Below are positions 34,147-45,167 of a stretch of DNA of 64,000 bases, one piece after another. The translations under genes were made by a program, and so were the position numbers. Within the stretch, counting starts at the first letter, position 1; each line of letters starts with the position of its first letter. The notes beneath the pieces are model-generated. The model saw only the letters and a list, made by a program, of their open reading frames with translations. It was not told the DNA's origin and did not search any database. The stretch is from contig JARVKI010000020.1 in assembly GCA_036674765.1 (NCBI GenBank), positions 186,001 through 250,000 on the forward strand. Reading direction: 5' to 3'. This stretch comes from Seiridium cupressi. Its lineage: Eukaryota; Ascomycota; Sordariomycetes; Amphisphaeriales; Sporocadaceae.

Positions 34147-35643
34147 GACAAACCACAGGCAGCTGATGTCAGCCGCGGGGATCCAGCGCTCAATCTCGAG
34201 CTTCTTCTACCTTTCAAATAGCTGGCATTGCCGGCAGCATCTCAGAGGCTTAAATGGCGACCTCCAGGCTGTCCGACTTTGCAGAATGAAAGATTTCCAC
34301 AGAATGTCGCGTGGCCCAGCAATGCGAAAACACTTGGTGGTGTCTTATCGCACCGTTTCTAGTGCAAGACACTTGTACAAGGTCGCTGAGGCCATGCTGC
34401 ATGACAATGGTCGAATCGCCGCGTCGCCCACTCTGAAACGGTGGCAAACAAGCACCCAAGCGAGAGGGGGCGCATCAGGCATGTGGCACACCATAAACCC
34501 GTGCTAGCCCGAGATGCTAGTTGGGGCAGCGCTTTGGATGATCACCACTGAGAGGTGCCGCGTGGGATCATGATGGCGGACAAGCATTGCCCGACCTTGC
34601 TTTCTCACAAGACTGCGACAAAACTCGGTTCCGCCCGAAGTCTGATCTGGCAGATCTGGCACTAGCCGGCAACGCAGCATTATGTAGCAAGAAATGCCTT
34701 CTCATATGACCCTCACAGCGTCCGCTTCCGATTCCCCCAGAGAGAATTGAGTTGCGTTGTCTTAGACCCCTGAATACGACCGAGATACACTTGGCGGTAA
34801 TGACGTTTTGCCTGCTGACAACTCTTCAGTTGCACCCGAGCAGACGCCGTGAACAATACTGCCTCCACGCGTGGCCTGCCGATGGGTTACACCCTGTTAC
34901 ACACAATGTCCCTCTCACGTCACGCATGTGCCGTTACTGTAACCAACTGTCCTACATGCAAGCGGTTCTTCTCTTCCGTTGGTGGAAAGCTGTGAATCAG
35001 CACGTCCATGAACATGGGTGGGATGACCAGCTCCTAACAACACGCTCGGATCTGTCGAGGCTGAGATGATCCAGCTGAAGTATTTACCCCCAAGAGTTGC
35101 ATCGATGCTCGTGATAAATGTGCTATCGTCGCGCATCTCCAAGTGGCAGCTGCCTCAGCTCACGGGTCGGACTACGGGCCGAAATGGCGGTAAACCTACA
35201 CGAAACCCAGGATAAACTGTTAAGCTGCAATACCCAGAAGGTCAAAACAGTCCGAGTATCCAGAAAACAATCGACCTCTCAGGCCCATAGTCATAGTCGA
35301 ATCTATTGACCTTCTCGGAAGCGGCATCGTATTAACTCACCGTCCCTTAGACTATGGTTGCACACGAGTATAGTTGGTATAACACACTCGAATCTTAGCA
35401 TTCATTAAGCAGGCCAGAAGCTTACTGTTTATACAATAAAGCTAAGCCCCTTCTCTTATATACAGAAATAAGGGATACCACCCTTGGTCTCCAATGAGAA
35501 AGAAGTGTCCTCTTCCATTGAAGTATATGGTGCAGATGCAAACTTCTAATGCCAAAAACTCCCATCGTCCACCGGAATTACATCATTCACCCTAAAGAAA
35601 CAAATTCCGCTCTTCGAACTTCTGAGAGATGTTTGCCCTTCAC
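34147..35643. other. 1.5 kb gene-free region
   Basis: Promoter side of the RBR gene and 3' flank of the DUF4360 gene. No domain-bearing or spliceable ORF is seen. Confidence 0.45.
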
Positions 35644-36448
35644 TTAACCGTGGTTGGGGTCGCACTCCTGCCACTGAAGGTAGTGGATCTGGGTGAACTT
35701 GAGGTCAGTCGAGTCGACCTACAAGGAATCCTCAGTCAGCGTCTGGTCACTTACAGCACTTGAGCTAATCATTTTGCTATATTCCGGGTGTCTTACCGTC
35801 AGTAGAGCGGTGTTGTTGGTGTTCAGAGGTGTCACGCGGACCTCGGAGTTGACGTTGAGCAGCCCCTCCTCACCACAAGGCGACCAGACAGTGCTCTCGA
35901 GACCGAATTCGTCCGTCTTGAGATAGTTGTCATCATAGTCGCCCTTAAGAGTCTGCTGGGCCGAGACCTGCCGATTTGAGACTCGTTAGCTATCTTGCTG
36001 GGGATCATCCGTACTCGAGGACTAGAGGACGCTATCATACCTGAGTCGAGTCACCACTGAAGTAGTAGGTCGACTTGATGACACCTTTGTCGCCCTTCTG
36101 AAGATAGGCGTAGCCACGGTAATCGGCCTTGAAGACACTAAACTGCCAGCCTTGGGGCAGCTTGAGCTGAAGGTTCAGCTGGCAGTTCTTGCGGGCCTCG
36201 GCCGGCTGAATTCCCGAGCCGGCCTGGGCAATGAAGCTGTCGTAGAGGAGAGTGACGGTCGACAGATCGTTAGATATGGCACCCGCAACGGATCCAGCAT
36301 TGCAACCGGAACCAGCATAGGAAATGCCTTCAATGGTCACGCCGGACGGGGGAGCGGGGCCGTCGCTGGTGGGGACCTGGACGGTGCCCGGCGCAGGAGC
36401 CGCAAAGGCAGCGGGAAGAGCAGCGAGGAACAGTCCCTTGAAGAGCAT
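35644..36448 (-). CDS. Secreted DUF4360-type small protein
   Basis: Predicted extracellular protein of a fungal family of unknown function. Exons are 36448-36041, 35967-35797 and 35718-35644, giving 217 residues. The signal peptide MLFKGLFLAALPAAFAAPAP is typical. The mature part contains VTIEGISYAGSGCNAGS, a Cys-bearing NCQLNLQLKLPQGWQFSVF, YRGYAYLQKGDKG and STVWSPCGEEGLLNVNSEVR, the arrangement of DUF4360 proteins. The Cys residues probably form disulphides. Introns of 73 and 78 bases have canonical ends and both keep frame. A longer in-frame ORF starts at 36541, but the Met at 36448 gives the clean signal peptide. Confidence 0.88.
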
Positions 36449-39348
36449 GTTGACGGTTTCTTTGGAAGTGCAGGAGTGGTTGTGGAATAAGTGTGTGAGT
36501 CTTTGTTGTGACTGGTGGAACCTGTCTCGTGTCTTATCCAAGTGAGTAATTGGAGGCGAGGAAGTGTTCTTATACTTGTTTCTGCTCCCTACACATATCC
36601 CCAGATATCATGGCACGGCCAATAACCCTGATCCATGGAAGACCGGGTGAGGACCGCTATCGAAGACCATTGTTTCCTGATTTCCAACTAATAAGGTTAC
36701 AGCAAGATCTAGTGGCGTCCGCTGCCCAGGCAGGACTGATCAGTGATAGGTTTGCCCCTTCACATGGGACCAGAACGGATAGACGGTTTGCGAAATATCA
36801 TGCTTGGAGGACTTGGCTATCCCAGGGGTCTACATCTAGATTCCCGTTGGTTTGGGGCGAATCTAGACCTTCAAAGTCCACTCGGCCGACTCCACGTTCC
36901 TCAGGCTGTGGGCTGCTGGGTTGGGTATCCCAGGATTTACCATCGCAACGACAAGGCCCTGCCACATGTTTCAACATACTTAAGCCCCAGGATTCGGAGA
37001 ATCAAATACACTTACGTCTCGGGTGGGTTTCCACAGAGGGAAGGAGGTTGACTATGTCTGTGCTAACCTAGCGACTAAAATGTATATATAGTAACGTCCC
37101 TGCAGGGTAATATAGAGTTCTCTCGTTTTTGACATGTCTCGTGCGGCTACACACTTAACCTTATACTCACGAGGCGTTGGCTGACTGTAAACGTTACGAA
37201 GCCAGCGGCTCCAAGACTCTCCATATACCCTTTTGTGATTCGTGAAAAGCCCCTAGATCGCGTGTTTGGATATGACATTGAACTGTTTGTCTTTTCTAGT
37301 AATAATCTTGTCGTCAGGTCTACAACCAGGGTCCTTGCAATCCTGCAGACATAATTAACAACATGTAATAGCGTTTTGTCTTGGTCCTCCTCAAATACGA
37401 CGTCTTTGGAGCAAACAATCGCTCGGTTGTTATGTTCGATCATTGGGCATCCTTCGACCTCCTAGTCCTAGGAAAAGTTTCCACCATCCGCGAAAGAAGT
37501 ACCTAGCGATACCCGAGCTGCCTGAACAGATGCCATTGTAACCTGTGCTAAATATAAGGTTCTACTATGTCTGAATTCCTAGCGGACGCTCTGGAACCCT
37601 GGTTGCAAAGGTAACGCACATCAAGAAGCATGCCAAGCAATCCCGTTGTCACCTAACCTTCGCCCATTCCGCGGAGTACTGCCAACGCCACAGAGAACAG
37701 GTTACCGTCTGATCATACGTCGCATATTTTGAATAACCCGCCAATGTACTCTGCGACTTACATACTCAGTGAACCAAATCTAACGCTTATTACAGTAATT
37801 AAAGAGTTGTCGATCGCACATCGCATATGCATTATTTTCCCTCGTCGCCTCGTGCCTCACTGGCAATGGCGAGGACGAAAGAGACCAGACAAACTACCAA
37901 CGACATCGAATCCACTAGTTAGCCAATTGCGAGATATCTCGCCATTTAGTCATAAGTAAGCTTTGTTATTGCGCTATTACGGGTTTATTTCCCATTAATA
38001 TAGTGCTCGAAGCTGAGGTTTGCTGGCACTTGCCTTGTCGAGCCAAGCTCCACCTTAGCCGAGCTTGTCAAATCGGAGAATTCCCACAATCGACCATATA
38101 AGCGGCAATCCGCATTGATCGACTATTGCGCCCGAATAGGAAGTTTATACGTCGATCAGCAGGCCTCGCCTCATCTTTTGGACCTCATTTTCGTACAAGG
38201 GCAATAGCTGCAGCGGTGCTTGGAGAAGCCTCGCGATCAAAGGTACGACTGAGCGCATGGTCCGAAGGTCTAGCAGATTCCGCCTTTGGCACCTTGGCAA
38301 GCTGAGGACTTGAATGGATAGCCTTTCTACATCGAGCCGAGACGATGCTCGAGTTTGTTTCTATAGTTAGGACCCGCGATGTTGCCCTAGGTATCCAACT
38401 GGTCATGGTGGGCTCGGCTGCGCTATCACGCTTCCAGACCGCGCCTTTGGCACCGGGATAGCGTCGAGCATGCCCAGACTAACTGTGCAAAAACAGCATG
38501 TCACATCAGTTTTCTGGCTTTAGACATGAAGTTCTGTCAAATAATCTAGACATGAAATGAAGGGTTATGTGACTGCGCTTCAGTAGTGATGGCAGGGATC
38601 GAGAAGGCAGCGGTCGAGTATTTTAACCTAACAAGTTCTAATATTAGATAGCTAAAACGTGCGTGGTCATGTGCGAAATCTTGATGCTAAATATAGTAAA
38701 TCTAGTATGTTATTCGATGCGATATCGCTTGTCTCCATGATGGCAAGCGCTTGTAGACGCATCACCTCCTTCTTGGTTCGAACAATAGGCGAAGAGTCTT
38801 CAAGATGGCATAGATAAGGTTAGGTAGAAGCCTCCCCATAATTCTGAGGTCTCCTTGCTAGAAGGCTCACAAGTTCTGGCGAAGGCAGGTTGAGATCATG
38901 GTAGAATGCTAGGAAATGAGCTATAGTATAAATAGATTCATGCAGCCACTATCTCTCCATGTTACGTATATCCATCTGTCCACCAAACCCAATATCAGTG
39001 TATTTTCGCGTACTCGGCAACACGCCATCGGGGGGCGCCAAGGATGTAAAATTCCTAGACTCGGCTTCATGGACTTGTGTACGATATATCAATATTTGAC
39101 TCTCGTCTTCGATGTACCATGGATCATCATTGAAAGATATCAGTCAAAAAGCAACGGCAGAATATTCTTTATTCCGATATACTATGTAACAGAATGTAAC
39201 GCTTTATACGCCATCATGAGACCTGAAGCTCTATGTGGACCCAGTTCCCAATGCAAATGATTCGATCCCGACCTCTATACAACAATTGTGCAGATGCTAT
39301 TAGGCCAACATCCCTCTTTGCTGCATTATATACATCACCAACCGTCAC
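36449..39348. other. 2.9 kb gene-free region, partly AT-rich
   Basis: No coding sequence is supported. Many short stop-rich ORFs occur on both strands, and AT-rich stretches lie near 37070-37100 and 38640-38720. It could include decayed repeat DNA, but I see no terminal repeats or transposase remnant. Confidence 0.4.
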
Positions 39349-40710
39349 TTAGACGTGAGTGGCAAAACCCAACGAGTTGTTGCCGCCGTTGAAAGCGACA
39401 AAGTTGCTCTTGAAGAAGATATCTCCATAGATGAAGAGGTTGGCAGGAGAGGCCTGGACACCACCGAAGCAGTCTAGAGAAGTTTGTTAACCAAAAAAAA
39501 GTTACGCATCAGCCGTGAAGGGTGGCAACTTACTCTGCGCATCAACCTGTGCGAAGTTGATGTCCGCCCCCTTGATCGTAGCGGGGGTGCCACCGACATC
39601 GAGTGCCAAGTCGGGCATCTGTGTGTTGCAAGGGAAGGTGAAACCGCCGGCCTGGGCGTCGTTGACGGCACCGGGCACTGTGGCATAGTATGCAGTGACG
39701 GCAGCAGGATCAGCAAGAACAAGAGTGGTACCGGTATCAGCAATAGCCTGTCCACCGGCGGTACCTTGCTGAGTCTGGCCACCGTTGACGGCGAAGCTCT
39801 CGCTGCTGAATTGCCAGAAGCCCTGAGTGGTGTTGATGGGGACCCAGGTCATGGCACCGGTGAACTTTGTGTTATCCACACGGCCGAACTCGTAAGCACC
39901 GGTGGCATTGGCACGAAGGTCAGCAGTAAAGAGAGGCTCCGCGAGCGAGGGCATGACGTTATCAAAGAATGTCTTCTGCTGCTGGGGCTGCACAGTGTTA
40001 AGCTGAGAGAAAGCGAGACCGAGCAGACCGTTGTTGTTGGTGTCCTGGACGAAAGACTTGGAAACGGCGGTGGCTAATTCGACAGCTTGCTTAGTGACAG
40101 TTGCGCCACCGATGTTGACAGTATCAGTACCAACGTTGCCAGCAGCGCCCGATCCATCACCATAGCTGATCTGGAAAGTAGCTCCGTTCATGAGAGCAAA
40201 CGAGTTTGACTTGGTGGCGTCGAAGATGGTGTGTCCCGTGGTAGCAGCGGTACTGAGCTGGTTGTTGAAGACCCAAAGATCTGACGAACCAGAGTCGAAA
40301 TCAAGATTGAGAGTCTGACCACCAATATCGACCGGAGACAGATATTCAACATCGTTGGCCTCGGGTGTATTAGTCACGAGACCGGTACCAGCAGCAGCGG
40401 CTTGGTTCGTGGTGTTGCCTGCCGCAGCAGCCTGGGCCGTACCATTGTTGGCCTTGGCCTTGCCCTTCTTTCCCTTGGCGCGCTTGGTGATCATCTCATG
40501 GGCCTCGACAGACTCCATCAGGCCGGCGGGGACTGGCATGCGGTACTTGCGGAGCGTCTTGAGCAGTGCTCGAGGGCCATTTTTGCCAGTGTAGTTGGGG
40601 TTTGGCACTCGCTCAACCTTGTAAACACCTCGCTTCTGGATATGCGCCGGCGAAGCAGCGACAAGGGCCACAAGACCCAGCAGGAAGAGGGCTTTCATTA
40701 ATGACTGCAT
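39349..40710 (-). CDS. Secreted aspartic protease (pepsin family A1)
   Basis: Extracellular acid endopeptidase made as a zymogen. Exon 1 is 40710-39534, a 60-base intron covers 39533-39474, and exon 2 is 39473-39349, giving 433 residues. A signal peptide (MQSLMKALFLLGLVALVAAS) is followed by a basic propeptide and an Ala/Asn/Lys-rich linker to about residue 110. The mature enzyme begins near NDVEYLSPVDIGGQ. Catalytic motifs are LDFDSGSSDLWV and IADTGTTLVL. The flap region is ISYGDGSGAAG. The C-terminal CFGGVQASPANLFIYGDIFF is completed by exon 2. The first motif reads DSG where many relatives have DTG, a conservative change. The intron splits the codon just before the conserved Cys; read-through would stop after about ten wrong residues. 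Confidence 0.95.
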
Positions 40711-41568
40711 CGTGACGGCAAAAAGTAGAAAGAGTAAAAGGATAAAAATTCCACACCAGGTGGAGAGAAGAATGAGCGGAAAAGAGGGAGCTCAACTCTC
40801 TCGATGGATCTATCACCAAAGGTCTGTCTGAAGACGATTGATGTTGGCCCAGAGAACGGAACTGAGGAAATAGTGAGAGAAGAAAAGAGGGATGAGAGAA
40901 AGAGAATGCCAAGACTCGAGATCCTCAGGGACCCATTGATGTTTTAAACATCTATGATTTGAGAGAGTCAGGGAAGTACGGCCTAACACGAATAGTACAA
41001 GACTAGCACACTCGTAGCCAGGAACCTGATACCGAGGAACTGTCCCCTTGCTGGCCGGCCACACTGCCCACATGGAGACACGAATACCACGGTCTCTAGC
41101 CAAGACGGGTGACGGAGATCACAGAAGTGTTGCATTTCATGCTGGACCTGGGACGTGAATTGCGTACTGCCTGCTTGAGGCTGATCTGCCTCGATGATCG
41201 CCAAACGTGCGCGGCTCACGTAGATCCACCATCCAGGCAATTCCAAGACAGAGGATGCGGCAAGATGGTGGGGCCTCCCATGAAAGGAACAAGCATATGC
41301 CAAGCGATGGAACCCAGACCGTCCGACAATGGAAGTCGAGAACAGCCGTTTAGGAAGAACAGTGCTCGGAGTTGTTGTTTTGGCCGAGGGCCTCCAGGGG
41401 TCCCCAAGGAGAAGCTTGACAGGCTAAGGCAGGGGGCGGTTTTGCGGCGCAATGGATTTCGGTATGTTCCTGGCGGCACCCCCACAAACCAATTGTATCC
41501 CCGTGTGGGTAGTATGCATACCGGTTCTCTTGGCAAGCGATGTTAGAGCCTCCAAACTAGGCCCACTG

Positions 41569-41604
<36 letters not shown>

Positions 41605-41745
41605 ATTGTTTTGTGGGTTGTAAAAAAGTAAAGGATGAGAGTTGAAATTGGGAGAAATATNNNNNNNNNNAACCAATGTGCCCCCGGGGGGGGTTTTTCT
41701 CACCGCCGCTCCTCTTGACAGTTTTTCAATCCAACACAAAACACC

Positions 41746-41787
<42 letters not shown>

Positions 41788-43919
41788 CATGGTTAGAGGT
41801 GATGAACACGAGCCAAGTATGAAGGTCGACTTGGAGAGAAATATTGCTGGCAACGGCTGGCGTGGGCGCCCAGGCACATGTGTTGAGTCATACTGCCCTT
41901 GGATGTAAATTGCCGAAAGAAGCACGAGTTTCTTCAAACTGTTCAAGGCTTGGCGCGTATACCATGATAGCAGCTGGATTGGCGATACTGCACATGTTTG
42001 GAGGGGCGCTGTGCATGTGGTCCAAGAGTTGTTTCAAAGAGCCGTAGAGGGAATCCTAAGCCACAAAGCCATGCAGATCGGAAAAACAACTTGGCGCCTT
42101 CTCGAAAACGGCTGCGGACATGAGAAGACATGGCCCATGCTGAAAAGATAAGTCGAGTGGCTAGTCAGGGGAGTTGGGATGAGGTCACCACGCAAGTGAA
42201 GAGCAGTGCGAATTGTGCTGCTTCAGATCTGTTTCGCTTGTGATGGTGAGGTTGGGCGACCGTCTAACAACAGGATTTTGCCTGGCGCATTCTCTGCCGC
42301 AATGCCCCTGACTCAACCCTCGCAGGCAGTTAAAATCAAACGCCTCGAGCGACGAGGAACCGTCTCTTTCTAACAAAGCTAGAACATTGTTCTGAAATTT
42401 CACTGAAGCTCTTGCCAAGTTCATTGGCATCGGTAGTTGGGAGGCTTGATTCTCTGGCTGCTGGGGTCCGGCACTGACTAGACTAGGGCCAGGCGGTCGG
42501 GCCCCCAGTGAAACTGAACCACCCCTAGCGTTACCCCACAGATTTGAAGCACCTGTTTCGATGGCGGCCTGTCCCACCAATCGAACGCTGTACCGCCTTC
42601 ACATTGTCCCAATCGGATTGTCTGGGCGGCTACCATCCTCGTCTGATGTCTACGTAGTTGCGCAGGTTTCATCAAGCTTGCTCCGGTCGTATCGTCAGGC
42701 CATTACCACCAAGTGCTGCGGGCCCTAGGAGGCATCAGAAGCCCAACTAGTGCGAGCTTGTTAAATGGGAACGGGATTAAGCTTGATGCGATCAAGCATT
42801 GGTTTAATTAAATTTAATCAATTTCACCCACTCCCCAGTTATAGTGATCCATGGTGAGCTCTCGTCTATGAGATGAAGATGAAGAGGGTGTATTCCATAT
42901 ACTTGACACCGGAAACTCGAGCACTCAAACATGACGTGCCAAGCCTTCATCCCGAGGTCGAAATCATCACACAGCGGAAAGCCGGACTATGAGAGCAACA
43001 TAGTCAAGTTATAGCACAGCAAAAAATGTGCGGGAACATCCCGGATCCTACTGGAGAGGACCCTTACGGCGTAGACGAGCTTTTCCAAGAAGAGTCGCAG
43101 GAGCCTAGATATGTGCAAATGCGTGAACCGCATGTCGTGCTGGCTACCGTTCATTATTGCCTAACCTCCAGTCTAATGCCGACAAACTTCCCCCAATTGA
43201 AATGGACAATGTCTAGATCTGAGAGAAGCAATACTGGATCCGGAGTGAACGTTACGGACGTTCTTGTTTATGTAAACCCCCTTCTTCCGTTCGGGAAAGC
43301 AGCGATTTGAAGTAGGACCTGATTTGGGACAGAGTCTTAGATCGTGATAGAACTCATCCTTTTCTACCCAGATATTTCTCTTTACCGCGAATGATTCTGC
43401 CCAAGGAACAGAGGTCGCAAGAGGACCTGACCAGGAATGGTTTGGCCATTTTGAAGCGAGAACGCCTAGATATATGGACTATCTTATCAGGCTTTGAGCT
43501 ACCTCCGGATGAGTGATCACTACCTCGACTATCCTGATGGGCAAAGAGGAGGGAAAGGAATACCCCTAGTGATATCAGCTCTCCAAAACAGCATGCAAGA
43601 AACTCTGAAGCTGCCAATCGAACTTTACAAGACTTCGTATTCGACGTGATGCATTATGAACGTAGTTGTTATGTTCGAGCAAGAATTATTATTAGACTCG
43701 GTAAGAGCCTTTGTTCATCTGGCGCTATCGTAAAGTCGTTATAGACATGCTCTCGTCTTCGAGGCCCGCGTCTCCATCATTCTTAATGCAGCGGACAATA
43801 TGCGTTCCTATGCATCATGCTGCACGCCATCATTCTGTGCAGCACAAGGCTCAGAGGTGAATGTATAGATGATGCGTATTGTGGTGCGTTTTAAAAGGAG
43901 TCCTCGTTTGAATACCGGA
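40711..43919. other. 3.2 kb gene-free region containing an assembly gap
   Basis: Holds the protease promoter (three GCCAAG words at 40918, 41099 and 41299, compatible with PacC sites), then a run of T, an N gap, another T run, and stop-rich DNA. No gene is supported. The only ORF across the gap is composed mainly of poly-Lys or poly-Phe from the T runs and is not real. Confidence 0.5.
41571..41787. other. Assembly gap flanked by long T homopolymers
   Basis: 33 T at 41571-41603, ten N at 41661-41670 and 39 T at 41749-41787. Beside the gap a G+C block of five C, eight G and five T looks like a read-quality artefact. Sequence here should not be trusted at the base level. Confidence 0.9.
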
Positions 43920-45167
43920 TCAAGAAGCCTCCTCACCGACTCTTCCCAGTCCTAAAGTACGCGAGTGAACCTCACGAAGTCTCCCGACCCAATGTCTTCT
44001 CAGCTCGGGCGTTGCTTTGACAAACATCATGGCTTTGTTCTCGTCGGTCAATGCTTTCTCGGCAATCTTGAGTTGCAGATCAGCATCCTCGTCGGAGAAG
44101 TCGCGAAACAAGATTTCCATAGCCTGTTCCGGCCACTTGGGTGGGTTACGGGCCTTTAGAGCCTCGGCCAGCATCAAGAGACCATCCTCGAAGAACGCAG
44201 ATGCACTAAACGACGGGTGTAAAGGTTGCGCGCGTGCTGGATTCCCCGGCGGAGGAGGGAAACCAAGGGGCCCTGGTCCAGATCCCGATCCCGATCCCGA
44301 CCCCGAAGCGGCTGGGGAACTGCTGTAAATGTTCGACGAAAACCTGGACGGCCGACCTCTCCTCCTGTCCGCTTCACCCGCGAATCGCTTCCTCGAACTC
44401 GTCACATTAGGGCTCTCATCAGGCGGCGTCAGTGCGCTGCCGCTGGCTATCGAGGTCTGTGGCGGTATGCCGGCGGAGGTGGGATGTGCCATGGGTTGTG
44501 AGCTGCTCGGTGGTTGCGGTGTTTGCTGCGTCGGGTTGTGCGTTGGTGTCTGCGAGTACAGGCTTTGTTCGATGGTCAGGTCCATGACATTCTGGCCAGG
44601 GTTGCCGGAGCCCTCGACTGCCATGGGCGTCCCATCAGGCCCCTTCCGTTTCTTCATGACGCGCTTCGGCGCGCCTCCCGACCCGATGACATCGGGGAAC
44701 AATATTTCCATGTACTCCTCATGGTCGAATGGCCGGCCTCTCAGTGCTTTCGAAAGCGGTTCTCTCTGCGCGGGCCAATGTGTCAGTCTCATGCATCACT
44801 CATGTTCGAGCACGCCGCTACAACTGACCTCGAAATGTCTCTGCCATGCCTCCTCACTAGCGTTCACCATTCGTGTGGTCGGGTTGTACAGAAATTCAGG
44901 ATCCTCCCGCAGGCCCCTCCACATGCGAAATCTCTTGCGTGCATTGTCGGCCTTGTTGATCAGATGGCTCTTCTCAGGATACGCCGCATGCTTGTCGCGT
45001 AGGGCAATGGCGGCCCTCTCCCAGGCGCCAGCCTTGAAGCTGTGGTTCTCCTTGAACCCCAGCTGTATCGATTCGCAAAGTGATCGGAAGAAGGTTGCCT
45101 CGTATGCGGGATTCCAGCTAAAGCGCGGCGTGCGCCTGTCGGCACTACGCGCGTCGCCGTCCGACAT
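43920..45167 (-). CDS. Myb/SANT-like DNA-binding domain protein
   Basis: Putative nuclear DNA-binding protein. Exons are 45167-44829 and 44765-43920 (63-base intron), giving 394 residues. The N-terminal domain at about residues 15-135 has the fungal Myb/SANT-like pattern: three Trp-anchored helices (FSWNPAYEATFFRSLCESI, AGAWERAAIALRDKHAAY, LINKADNARKRFRMWRGLR), then FLYNPTTRMVNASEEAWQRH and the capping RGRPFDHEEYMEILFPDV after the intron. The middle is Pro/Ser/Gln-rich, has a basic AT-hook-like RRRGRPSRF, and a Gly-Ser run encoded by a GATCCC repeat. The C-terminal about 110 residues look helical. Domains like this also occur in transposon-derived proteins, so a transcription factor role is only likely. 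An upstream in-frame Met (45290) is possible. Confidence 0.85.
44281..44304 (-). repeat. GATCCC hexanucleotide repeat coding Gly-Ser
   Basis: About four imperfect copies of GATCCC on the + strand, read on the - strand as a short Gly-Ser run inside the Myb/SANT-like protein. Likely length-variable among strains. Confidence 0.7.

Noticed and set aside
39484..40077. 197-codon + strand ORF antisense to the aspartic protease
   Set aside because: The protease on the other strand has both active-site motifs and a supported intron.
41557..41946. ORF spanning the N gap
   Set aside because: Made mostly of homopolymer-coded Lys and unknown bases; an artefact.
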